A model generated the notes under the pieces. The model did not search any database and was not told the DNA's origin. It saw only the letters and a list, made by a program, of their open reading frames with translations. The position numbers and the translations under genes were made by a program. DNA of 25,079 nucleotides from Spirochaetaceae bacterium (lineage in GTDB: Bacteria > Spirochaetota > Spirochaetia > DSM-27196 > SKKC01), in NCBI GenBank assembly GCA_003554375.1, contig PWGF01000532.1, positions 1 to 25,079 on the forward strand, given 5' to 3'. Shown here in pieces: positions 7,775 through 14,074 of the stretch; position 1 is the first letter of the stretch; every line of letters starts with the position of its first letter.

Positions 7775-8707
7775 TCACGCAGAGGCCCGCAGCTTCGGAT
7801 TAGTGATTCCGGCAAGCACGTCCGCCACCAGTGACGCAACCGAGAAACACAACGCCCCCACTATCGCGGCGGCCTGCACCACCGGCAAGTCCCGCTGGTA
7901 GATTGCGGTCAGCACGTACCTTCCCACGCCCGGAATGGAGAACACCTGCTCGACAATAACCGCTCCTCCCAGGAGATATCCAAGCTGAACCGCCGCCACC
8001 GTAATCAGCGGTAAGAGCGAGTTTCCAAGGGCATGAGCGACGACGACCCGCAACTCGCCGGCTCCACGCGCACGCGCCGCCGCAACGTAGGGCCTGGCCA
8101 TCTCGGCGGTCACCGAGCCGCGTACGATCCGGGTGAGAACCGCCGAGCGTGCTATTCCTAACGCGAGCGCCGGAAGCACGAAGTGCCGGACACTCTCCGC
8201 TCCGAACAACGGGAACCACCTCAACCGAACCGAGAACGCCAACAACAGGAGAATGCCCATCCAGAACGAGGGAATGGCGATCCCCAGTTGCGAATAAACG
8301 CCCCCGATTCGATCTACCACCCCGCCGGGGCGCGCTCCGGATGCCACCCCCAGCGGCAGCGCAATGGCCAGGCTCACAACAAAGGCAGCAATCGCCAGCG
8401 TAATCGTGATCGGCAACCGGGAAGCGAGCTCGGCCCGGACCGAGCGTCCGCTTACCAGTGACTCGCCGAAATCGCCGACGACAAGCCCTCCGAGCCAACC
8501 GACGTACTGCTCATAGAGCGGGCGGTCCGTCCCAAGCCGCGCGCGGATCTCCGCGACGCGCTCCGGAGGCGCATCGAGCCCCGCCACAACGGCTGCGGCA
8601 TCCCCGGGGACGGCCCGTACCATGACGAAAACAGCCGTTGCGGCAAGGAGCAGCGTCACCACAGTACGTGCCGACCGCCGCAACAGCAGGCTGACCAGGT
8701 AGCTCAT
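7775..8707 (-). CDS. Peptide/nickel-type ABC transporter permease (DppB/OppB family)
   Basis: 310 aa, six predicted membrane helices. It begins with the short LLRRSARTVVTLLLAATAVFVMVRAVPGD stretch typical of DppB, including the VPGD turn after helix 1. The external loop LGTDRPLYEQYVGWLGGLVVGDFGESL is a strong family hallmark. The ATPase-contact loop around YVAAARARGAGELRVVVAHALGN and the final helices with VIVEQVFSIPGVGRYVLTAI are also diagnostic. The ATG at 8707 overlaps the stop of the dehydrogenase gene by four bases (ATGA). A GGAG lies about 15 bases upstream, too far to be ideal, so translation probably relies on coupling. It pairs with the oppC-type permease at the far end of the operon. 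Confidence 0.95.
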   Translation of the reverse strand: MSYLVSLLLRRSARTVVTLLLAATAVFVMVRAVPGDAAAVVAGLDAPPERVAEIRARLGTDRPLYEQYVGWLGGLVVGDFGESLVSGRSVRAELASRLPITITLAIAAFVVSLAIALPLGVASGARPGGVVDRIGGVYSQLGIAIPSFWMGILLLLAFSVRLRWFPLFGAESVRHFVLPALALGIARSAVLTRIVRGSVTAEMARPYVAAARARGAGELRVVVAHALGNSLLPLITVAAVQLGYLLGGAVIVEQVFSIPGVGRYVLTAIYQRDLPVVQAAAIVGALCFSVASLVADVLAGITNPKLRASA

Positions 8708-9492
8708 GACTGGTTGCGCCGCTCCTGAAGGCGCTTCACGATTCCGGCCAAGAGACGGCGCGGGACGAACTTACCGAGGAACACGGCGACCCGCACCCGA
8801 GCTCCGGGAACCGCGACGCGCTTGCCGCGGAGCATCTTCCGGAACCCGTACCGCGCCACTGTCTGAACGTCGGCGACAAGAGGGGTCTTCAAGAGCGCTG
8901 CTCCTTCCATGTTCGAAGCGACCTGGAAACCGGTCCGCACCGGCCCCGGGCACAGCGCCGTTACACTGATCCGCGTCCCCCGGAGCTCCGCGGCCAACGC
9001 TTCACTCAACGAGAGCGCGTACGCTTTGGTTGCGTAGTAGACGGCCATAAGGGGGCCCGGTTGAAACGCAGCAATGCTTGCAACGTTGAGGATGTAGGCG
9101 CGCTCGGCTTCCTGCAGGTGCGGCAGAAGCCGCCACGTAAGCTCCGTGGGAACGGTTACGTTCAGCTGGATCATGGCCCGGTTCCGATTCCGGTTACTCC
9201 GGGCGAACGGGCCCGTGTCCCCTACCCCGGCATTGTTCACGAGCGCGCCAATTCTGATTCCCAGATTATCGAGCTCACCGGCGACGGTGTCCACGGCCCG
9301 GTCACCGGTGAGGTCACACGCAATCGTATCGACGCGGCAGCCGGCTCCCGTCGAAAGCGTTGTGGCCACCTCCTGCAGCCGGTCCGCTCGCCGGGCTACG
9401 AGCACGAGGTTCCATCCGGCTTCCGCGAACTGCGCGGCAAGCGCCCGGCCTATTCCCTGAGTTGCTCCTGTTATGAGTGCAGTCTTCTCCAT
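8704..9492 (-). CDS. Short-chain dehydrogenase/reductase (classical SDR)
   Basis: 262-aa NAD(P)-dependent oxidoreductase. The cofactor motif TGATQGIGRA is near residues 8-17, and an Arg-rich ARRADRL after strand 2 suggests NADP(H). NNAGVGDTG, a catalytic Ser in NVASIAAF and the YYATKAYALS active site follow. The C-terminal AGIVKRLQERR resembles SDRs of the DltE/YqjQ-like group. Substrate unknown. ATG 9492 is chosen because MEKTALITG is the standard N-terminus; a GTG at 9555 would add 21 non-family residues. I see no clear ribosome site. It is the first gene of the transporter operon, joined to the permease by ATGA, so it may act on something derived from the imported solute. That link is inferred from position only. 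Confidence 0.9.
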   Translation of the reverse strand: MEKTALITGATQGIGRALAAQFAEAGWNLVLVARRADRLQEVATTLSTGAGCRVDTIACDLTGDRAVDTVAGELDNLGIRIGALVNNAGVGDTGPFARSNRNRNRAMIQLNVTVPTELTWRLLPHLQEAERAYILNVASIAAFQPGPLMAVYYATKAYALSLSEALAAELRGTRISVTALCPGPVRTGFQVASNMEGAALLKTPLVADVQTVARYGFRKMLRGKRVAVPGARVRVAVFLGKFVPRRLLAGIVKRLQERRNQS

Positions 9493-9673
9493 GAGAAACC
9501 AGTGCCTATACCACGTACGTCTGGACCTCGGCCCAGCCGGCAGCTTGCACGCCACCCGTTCTCAGATCCCATTCCGGCCGGTGCGAGCCGATACGCGGCC
9601 ATCCGGGCCCCGGGCCCCGAGCGCTGTAGCGCCGTAGCGCCGTAGCGAAGCCTATCGCCCACGTCGAACGGGG
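9493..9673. other. Gap upstream of the SDR-opp operon, with 8-bp tandem repeat
   Basis: 181 bases between the operon's first gene and the decayed hydrolase gene. GTAGCGCC is repeated about 2.75 times at 9626-9647, and GGGCCCC is duplicated at 9605-9618. The operon promoter should lie here, but I find no convincing -10/-35 pair. Confidence 0.5.
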
Positions 9674-10265
9674 TCAAGCTTCACTGTCCACGGGTTGCCG
9701 GCGAGATGTGAGATAACGATTGTAGCTTGCCACGACCAGCACCAAGCCCAAGATCGTCACCGCGGCTGCCGGGAGCACGGCAAGGAGACGCGCAAGATCC
9801 GACGCAGTGGTGTAGAACCCGGCCGCGCCCGCCGGACCGTGATGGTCCCACGGTACCGCCGCTCCCGAGCACGATCCGGCGAATGAGCAATAACCGGATC
9901 ATCGAGTGCAAGCGTCCGCTCGTCCACAAGCCGCGGAACCGTCCACGCAGTAATCGCCTTTGCGATGGAGCCTGTCGCAAAGACGGTGTCGGAATCGACC
10001 GGATCTCGCGTAGCGAGATCGGCATAGCCGTAGCCGCCTGACCATACCGGCACGCCGCCGCGAACAGGGGCGACGGCTGCTCGGGGTACATCGTACCGCT
10101 CGAGTAGTCGCGGCACCTTCCGTTCGAGCTCAGCTACGAGCGCCTCGAGCTCGCCCGAATGCCCCGTTTCACCGGCACCTTCAGCATCAAGCACGGTGTC
10201 CGCATCGGGCACGGCGAGCTCGCTGTCCCCGCCGGGCCCGGCGGGAAGATTCTGGAGACGAGCCG
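9674..10265 (-). pseudogene. Decayed beta-lactamase-type serine hydrolase with C-terminal membrane anchor
   Basis: One frame reads LVAELERKVPRLLERYDVPRA, then GGYGYADLATRDPVDSDTVF, then GSIAKAITAW. The SIAK is the Ser-x-x-Lys motif of class C beta-lactamases and related penicillin-binding hydrolases. The text DERTLALDDPV follows as expected, and after YRGTITVR the homology jumps and changes frame. In the new frame HHGPAGAAGFYTTASDLARLL resumes, which normally lies over 100 residues later. It passes almost at once into a single membrane helix (VTILGLVLVVASY) and stops at 9674. At least one large internal deletion with a frameshift, and probably a second after SDLARLL, removed the catalytic YxN region. 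No believable signal peptide or start remains upstream. The 5' limit is approximate. Confidence 0.75.
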
Positions 10266-10374
10266 CGGCAAGGAGAGAAACTCCCGACCTTGGCCACAAA
10301 CAAGGAGGGGGAGATCGACCCTCTCGCCAACCCGGCGGCGAGCTGCACGGTTCCGCCCCCGCGTGCGCTTCTGT

Positions 10375-10560
10375 GTGAGCAGGCAGGCGGAGCTTCGCCT
10401 CCGGTGGGGGAAGCGGAAGACCGCGAGGGGCGTGCCGGGCGGAGCGCGAGCGGAGCCCGAAAAGCACGCCCCGGTGCCCGCAGGGCACGCGGGCTGGAGC
10501 GTGGGGGATACTTCCCCCAACAGTCCTCGCCTCACGCCGGCTTTGCCTGACGCCGCCATG
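10375..10560. repeat. Cluster of four strong palindromes upstream of the hydrolase remnant
   Basis: Within about 170 bases: GGCGGAGC-TTC-GCCTCC near 10387; a long stem GGCGTGC+CGGGC pairing with GCCCG+GCACGCC (about 10430-10472, 14-base loop, AAAA bulge); GTGCCC-GCA-GGGCAC near 10476; and GGGGGA-TACT-TCCCCC near 10504-10519. No good open frame on either strand looks protein-like here. It could be a small non-autonomous mobile element, a structured RNA or a terminator array. I recognise no Rfam family and found no flanking target duplication by eye. Confidence 0.6.
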
Positions 10561-10590
10561 CACCCGCCCAACTTCGAGACGTGGAGCACA

Positions 10591-10619
10591 TTGTTCTTCA
10601 AGCGGTTTTCCAGTATGCT
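10591..10619 (+). promoter_or_regulatory. Candidate promoter of the HEXXH-protein gene
   Basis: TTGTTC (10591-10596) and TATGCT (10614-10619) are separated by exactly 17 bases and point to the gene starting at 10731. The match is three and four of six consensus bases, so the call is tentative. It predicts a leader of about 105 nt. Confidence 0.35.
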
Positions 10620-10730
10620 GCGGAGGGCGTTGGGGCGGCAACATGGCGGAGAGAGCTCCGGGCCCCAAGGCGTCCACTTCGTCGCGCTCAGGGTGCGCAT
10701 CTACTACTTCGGAGGATTACGAGGAGCTCG

Positions 10731-11531
10731 ATGAATCAGGAACAGGTCAAATCGCGACTGCTGCGGCTGGAACCGGAGGTTGAAGATTTCTCGCTTGTGT
10801 TTTCCGGTAAGACCAGCAAGAAGGTGCACGGGCTCTACTACCCGGACCGGAAGGAGATCGTGCTCCACAACCGGAACTTCACAAACGACAACGAGCTGAT
10901 GTACACGGCGATTCACGAGTTCGCCCACCACGTGCATTTTACGCGGTCGGCGGTGCCTCCCAAGGGGCGCCCGCATACGACGGAGTTCCGGAGCATATTC
11001 CACGAGCTTCTGGAGCGCGCGACGGAGCTGGGCGTTTACGAGAGCGTGTTCGAGCACCATCCGGACTTTGCATCGCTCACGCGCAAGATCCGCGAGCAGT
11101 TCCTTACGGAGAACGGGAAGCTCATGAAGGAGCTGGGAGCGCTCTTGCGGCGGGCCGAGGAGCTCTGCCGCGAGCACCATGCGCGGTTCGAAGACTACAT
11201 CGAGCGCGTCCTCAAGCTGGACCGGCATGTGGCCAATACCTTGATACGGATCAACCAGTACGACGTACGGCCGGAGCTGGGGTACCACAACATGAAGACG
11301 GTGGCGGGCATCAAGAACGAGGACCGCCGAAAGGCGGCCGAGCAGGACCTTCTCCAAGGAAAGACGCCGGACATGGTCAAGGCGGCGTACTCGGTGCCGC
11401 AGAAGAAGCAGGAGCAGGACCCGGTGGACCAGCTGTTTGCCGAGCGCGAGCGGATACAACGATCCATCGAAAGTCTCCAGGAGCGGCTGACGGAGATCGA
11501 GGCGAGAATCGACGAGATGAGATCGCTCTGA
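10731..11531 (+). CDS. Putative zinc metallopeptidase (HEXXH) with C-terminal coiled coil
   Basis: 266 aa; no family recognised with certainty. Residues 58-70 read YTAIHEFAHHVHF, a clear HEXXH zinc motif (H62, E63, H66) inside a hydrophobic helix. Sixteen residues on, GRPHTTEFRSIFHELL offers a possible third ligand (H82), a spacing and context reminiscent of SprT-like zincins (inference). Residues 95-175 are helical and charged. The last 40 (DQLFAERERIQRSIESLQER and on) form a heptad-like coiled coil, suggesting oligomerisation or a partner. I see no signal peptide or membrane helix, so it should be cytoplasmic. AGGAG sits 5 bases before the ATG at 10731; in-frame codons upstream are not family-like. 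The stop is followed at once by a large inverted repeat. Confidence 0.75.
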   Translation: MNQEQVKSRLLRLEPEVEDFSLVFSGKTSKKVHGLYYPDRKEIVLHNRNFTNDNELMYTAIHEFAHHVHFTRSAVPPKGRPHTTEFRSIFHELLERATELGVYESVFEHHPDFASLTRKIREQFLTENGKLMKELGALLRRAEELCREHHARFEDYIERVLKLDRHVANTLIRINQYDVRPELGYHNMKTVAGIKNEDRRKAAEQDLLQGKTPDMVKAAYSVPQKKQEQDPVDQLFAERERIQRSIESLQERLTEIEARIDEMRSL

Positions 11532-11537
11532 GACGGC

Positions 11538-11627
11538 GCGGTAGCGGGGGCGGGCCGAACGGCTGCGAGCGGCCCCGGCAACGGCTTTTCGCGTGTGCCC
11601 GCTCCGGTTGCCGCCGGGCGCTACCGC
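11538..11627. other. Nested inverted repeat (structured RNA or unusual terminator)
   Basis: A perfect 9-bp outer stem, GCGGTAGCG (11538-11546) with CGCTACCGC (11619-11627), encloses GGGGCGGGC (11547-11555) that can pair with GCCCGCTCC (11597-11605) with one G-U. An alternative inner stem is GGCAAC/GTTGCC. It begins 7 bases after the HEXXH-protein stop. No T-run follows, so it is not a standard intrinsic terminator. Confidence 0.55.
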
Positions 11628-11809
11628 AGGGTAAACGTAGTTGGACAACCCGCCTGGAAGCGCGGCGGCGAGCGGGCGGTCGTGGGCGCTTGCCGAGGCC
11701 CTTGGTGGTGTGGTGAGCCGGGTGAGTACTCGCTTCAGCGGCTTTCGGCCGCCGCCGTCGAACCGTACTGATCCAACTGCGTTTGCCCTGGCCGCTATCG
11801 GAGTACGGC
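11628..11809. other. Non-coding gap before the glutaredoxin gene
   Basis: An open frame runs through this stretch in phase with the downstream gene (from 11641), but it has an atypical Pro/Ser/Arg-rich composition and no ribosome site. I regard it as a chance 5' extension. A short hairpin GTTG-GA-CAAC lies near 11639. I see nothing else. Confidence 0.4.
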
Positions 11810-11838
11810 TGTTCATATACGACCGTTTTCGCTACACT
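11810..11838 (+). promoter_or_regulatory. Candidate promoter of the glutaredoxin-FTR pair
   Basis: TGTTCA (11810-11815), 17 bases, TACACT (11833-11838). The -10 is fair and the -35 weak. If used, transcription would start around 11845, at or just before the ATG at 11848, giving a nearly leaderless message. That would explain the lack of any ribosome site upstream of the candidate start codons. Confidence 0.35.
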
Positions 11839-11847
11839 ATGGGTGCC

Positions 11848-12189
11848 ATGCGGAATTTGAAAGACAGAAAAGACGACAAGCACGACAACGTCTTAGATCA
11901 ATTGCCATATGAACACATCACCGGCCGCAGAACTGAGAATCCGGTCACTGTATATGCCTTGTCCACGTGCGCCTTCTGCCGGAAGGCTATCGAGATGCTG
12001 GAACAAGAGGGGATAGAGTTCTCCTACGTCTACCTCGATCGGCTCGATCCGGAGCTCAAACGCGCGGCGAAAGACCAGCTCAGAGCACGGTTCGAGAGTC
12101 TGCCGGTCTTTCCGGTGCTCTTGGTAGGGGAAGAAGCTGCGCTCTCCGGCTATTCCGAGAACAAGTGGCGCCAGATCATTGGCATCTGA
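11848..12189 (+). CDS. Glutaredoxin-like thiol-disulphide protein
   Basis: 113 aa. A hydrophilic N-terminal tail of about 30 residues precedes a thioredoxin fold: VTVYALSTCAFCRKAIEMLE carries the CAFC active site, EFSYVYLDRLDPE is strand 2, and LPVFPVLLVGEEAALSGYSENKW has the conserved proline and glycine turn of glutaredoxins. CxxC with Ala-Phe differs from the CPYC of classical glutaredoxins. ATG 11848 is one of two close starts (the other is 11839), and neither has a Shine-Dalgarno sequence. The next gene, an FTR catalytic chain, begins 50 bases after the stop on the same strand. The obvious inference is that the reductase keeps this protein, or a thioredoxin, reduced from ferredoxin rather than from glutathione or NADPH. 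Confidence 0.87.
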   Translation: MRNLKDRKDDKHDNVLDQLPYEHITGRRTENPVTVYALSTCAFCRKAIEMLEQEGIEFSYVYLDRLDPELKRAAKDQLRARFESLPVFPVLLVGEEAALSGYSENKWRQIIGI

Positions 12190-12239
12190 CGAGCGTGCTC
12201 ACACTGGTGGCGATCGCGATTCAGGCACAAGGAGTGACT

Positions 12240-12590
12240 ATGCCGCGACGACGGACCAAGAGCTACGAAGATGCGGAACAGTTTGTACATGCCGTCGCCC
12301 GACACAACGGCTGGGAGCTGAACCCGGACTCCCGCTTTCTCCAGTTTTTAATCGAAGGGCTCCGTGATAACTACAACCGATACGGCTTCTACATGTGCCC
12401 ATGCCGGGACTCATGGGGTGATCCGGAAGAGGACGCCGACATCCGCTGTCCTTGCGTCTATAACGAGCCGGATCAACGGGACTATGGCCACTGTTACTGT
12501 GGGCTCTTCCTTACGCGTTCGTTCAAGGAATCCGGCGAATCCGTCAACCAGATTCCTGAGCGGAGGCCGCAGGAGTTCTTCCCGGACTAG
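12240..12590 (+). CDS. Ferredoxin-thioredoxin reductase catalytic (beta) chain
   Basis: 116 aa. Passes electrons from reduced ferredoxin through a 4Fe-4S cluster to a redox-active disulphide and on to thioredoxin-like partners. The three cysteine motifs are in order: CPC within YMCPCRDSWG, a second CPC 14 residues later (RCPCVYNEPD), then HCYCGLF. In plant and cyanobacterial enzymes the third is CHC; here the middle residue is Tyr and a His precedes the first Cys. I believe CYC occurs in non-photosynthetic FTR relatives. No variable (alpha) chain gene is near, as in other bacteria and archaea with single-chain FTR. AAGGAG (12229-12234) sits 5 bases before the ATG at 12240. The N-terminus TKSYEDAEQFVHAVARHNGW is the typical first helix. 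Confidence 0.9.
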   Translation: MPRRRTKSYEDAEQFVHAVARHNGWELNPDSRFLQFLIEGLRDNYNRYGFYMCPCRDSWGDPEEDADIRCPCVYNEPDQRDYGHCYCGLFLTRSFKESGESVNQIPERRPQEFFPD

Positions 12591-12603
12591 CCACCGGAGC
12601 GTG

Positions 12604-12650
12604 CCTCTACCGCCCGCAGAACCGAAAGGGCAGGCACCTTTAAGCCCCAC
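12604..12650. terminator. Possible bidirectional terminator between convergent genes
   Basis: GTGCCT and GCCC (about 12601-12618) can pair with GGGC and AGGCAC (about 12628-12639), followed by CTTTAA. Next, CACGGG (about 12648) pairs with CCCGTG overlapping the end of the RelA/SpoT-TPR gene. The stem is bulged and the T-run short. Confidence 0.35.
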
Positions 12651-12658
12651 GGGACTCG

Positions 12659-13996
12659 TCATCCCCCGTGTCCGCCGCCCCCGTGCTCCTCGCTCACCCC
12701 TTCACGCCCGCAGGCGCCGCCCGGATCGACTCTCCTCAGTAGACGCTGAGCCTCCGGAGAGTCCGGATCGATTTCGAGTGCGGCTCGGCAGTCCGCATCC
12801 GCGTCTTTCCACCGACCGAGGTCGAGCATAACCTCGGCACGGCGCAGCAGAGGCTCGATCTGGAGCGGATCCTGCTTGAGACATGCGCCGAAGTCGTCCA
12901 CTGCCCCGTGGAGCTCACCTGCAACCTGTTTGGTCAAGGCACGATAGTACAGCGCCTTGGCATTCGTCCCATCCAATTTGAGAGCCAGAGAGAAGTCGGC
13001 CTGTGCATCGCCGTATCTTCGTTGCACGAATCGAGCCATCCCCCGATGCACCAGGATTATCGTCCGGATTTCAGAGCGTGCTTCTTGCTCCAGGATCCGG
13101 TCGTACAGCGCTACCGCGTCATCCAACCGCTCCTCATTGTGCGCGGAGAGTGCGCGAAGCAGGAGGTTATCTACGTTGTCTCCGCCCGGAATAAGCGATC
13201 CGGCAATCTCGGAGGGCACGTCGTCACTCCAGAATGCTCCTTTGCGGCTCATCCTCCCGGTGAACCCGGCTTCGGAGTCATCCGTAAGGGCGGTGAGTGC
13301 CGCGGCGTCATCCGAGGCGTTCGCTTCCTCCAACGTCCGCCAAAAACTCTCCCGCCGCTTTGCCAGTTGTTTTCGAAGCTGTTTCTGGTAATCCCGAATC
13401 TCCTGAAAAACCATGTCCGCAAGGGAGAGGTTCGCGTTCAGGGCGGCCAGCTTTCTGCGCAAAGGCTCGTCGAACGGGGTAAAGTCCGTTTTGTAGATGA
13501 GCTCGTGCTCCACCTCCGCCCATGCATCCTGAAGAATCGTGCGCAACTGGACTTCCACCAGACTGCTCTCCGGCAAGTTTAGTGGTCGTCGCACTTCCTC
13601 CGGGATCCGAATCAGATAGTGAACCGAATCGTACCCGAACTCTTGAAAGCTGTACCGTGCGCCCTTCCGTTCCTTTTCGACTACCTGAGCCCGCTCGCTC
13701 AGTATCCGTTCCGCTTCCTGAATGTCCTCCAGGAACGGACAAACCACGCGGATCCCCAAGAGATCCGTTATGGAAACCGAATCTCTTTGGACCTCGCCGT
13801 CCGCGATCCTACGTCTGAGCTTCTGGTACACACTTTCGAACGACTTGACACGGTACTTGAGCGTCGGCCCGTCTCCGAGCCACGAACGCAGCCGCTTCTG
13901 CACCTGCAGAAGCGCGCGTCCATACGTGTCCGCGGATGCGTAGTATCTCCTCCTGAGCTCCGATCGACCGGGAAGCGGAAGCTCGAATTCTATCAT
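12659..13996 (-). CDS. RelA/SpoT-domain protein with C-terminal TPR repeats (alarmone synthetase-like)
   Basis: 445 aa. The N-terminal part is a (p)ppGpp synthetase-type domain: YRVKSFESVYQKL (about residues 48-60), DLLGIRVVCPF (78-88, the conserved Asp and Arg), FGYDSVHYLIR (120-130) and the catalytic block VEVQLRTILQDAWAEVEHELIYK (147-169). No HD hydrolase domain precedes it and no TGS/ACT follows, so it is a small-alarmone-synthetase architecture extended by a coiled segment and at least three TPRs (about 280-430). The end is Gly-rich. ATG 13996 is preferred: CAAGGG lies 7 bases upstream. Earlier starts (14047, 14134) lack one, and 14134 would run into the neighbouring divergent gene. The TPRs suggest control by a partner. 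Transcribed divergently from the GGDEF-EAL gene. Confidence 0.88.
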   Translation of the reverse strand: MIEFELPLPGRSELRRRYYASADTYGRALLQVQKRLRSWLGDGPTLKYRVKSFESVYQKLRRRIADGEVQRDSVSITDLLGIRVVCPFLEDIQEAERILSERAQVVEKERKGARYSFQEFGYDSVHYLIRIPEEVRRPLNLPESSLVEVQLRTILQDAWAEVEHELIYKTDFTPFDEPLRRKLAALNANLSLADMVFQEIRDYQKQLRKQLAKRRESFWRTLEEANASDDAAALTALTDDSEAGFTGRMSRKGAFWSDDVPSEIAGSLIPGGDNVDNLLLRALSAHNEERLDDAVALYDRILEQEARSEIRTIILVHRGMARFVQRRYGDAQADFSLALKLDGTNAKALYYRALTKQVAGELHGAVDDFGACLKQDPLQIEPLLRRAEVMLDLGRWKDADADCRAALEIDPDSPEAQRLLRRVDPGGACGREGVSEEHGGGGHGG

Positions 13997-14074
13997 GCAG
14001 GTACCCTTGTAATCCGAAATCCGGCCGACGACATGTAGCCGAGACATCGAAAACGTACTACTGTTGGGAAGGAG
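13997..14074. promoter_or_regulatory. Shared divergent promoter region of two second-messenger genes
   Basis: 78 bases separate the ATG of the RelA/SpoT-TPR gene from the ATG of the GGDEF-EAL gene. Both promoters must lie here or overlap the coding ends. I cannot place -10/-35 elements with confidence. Confidence 0.5.

Noticed and set aside
10375..10560. Integron attC site, RNase P RNA or group II intron domain
   Set aside because: I looked for the attC core sites, conserved RNase P segments and a domain V hairpin and found none in the right arrangement.
10704..11816. A 370-codon antisense frame opposite the HEXXH-protein gene
   Set aside because: Its Leu/Arg/Val-rich composition is that of a GC-driven shadow. 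The + strand frame has a ribosome site and a zinc motif.
11641..11838. A 66-residue N-terminal extension of the glutaredoxin-like protein
   Set aside because: No ribosome site, atypical composition, and a promoter-like sequence lies just before the shorter start.
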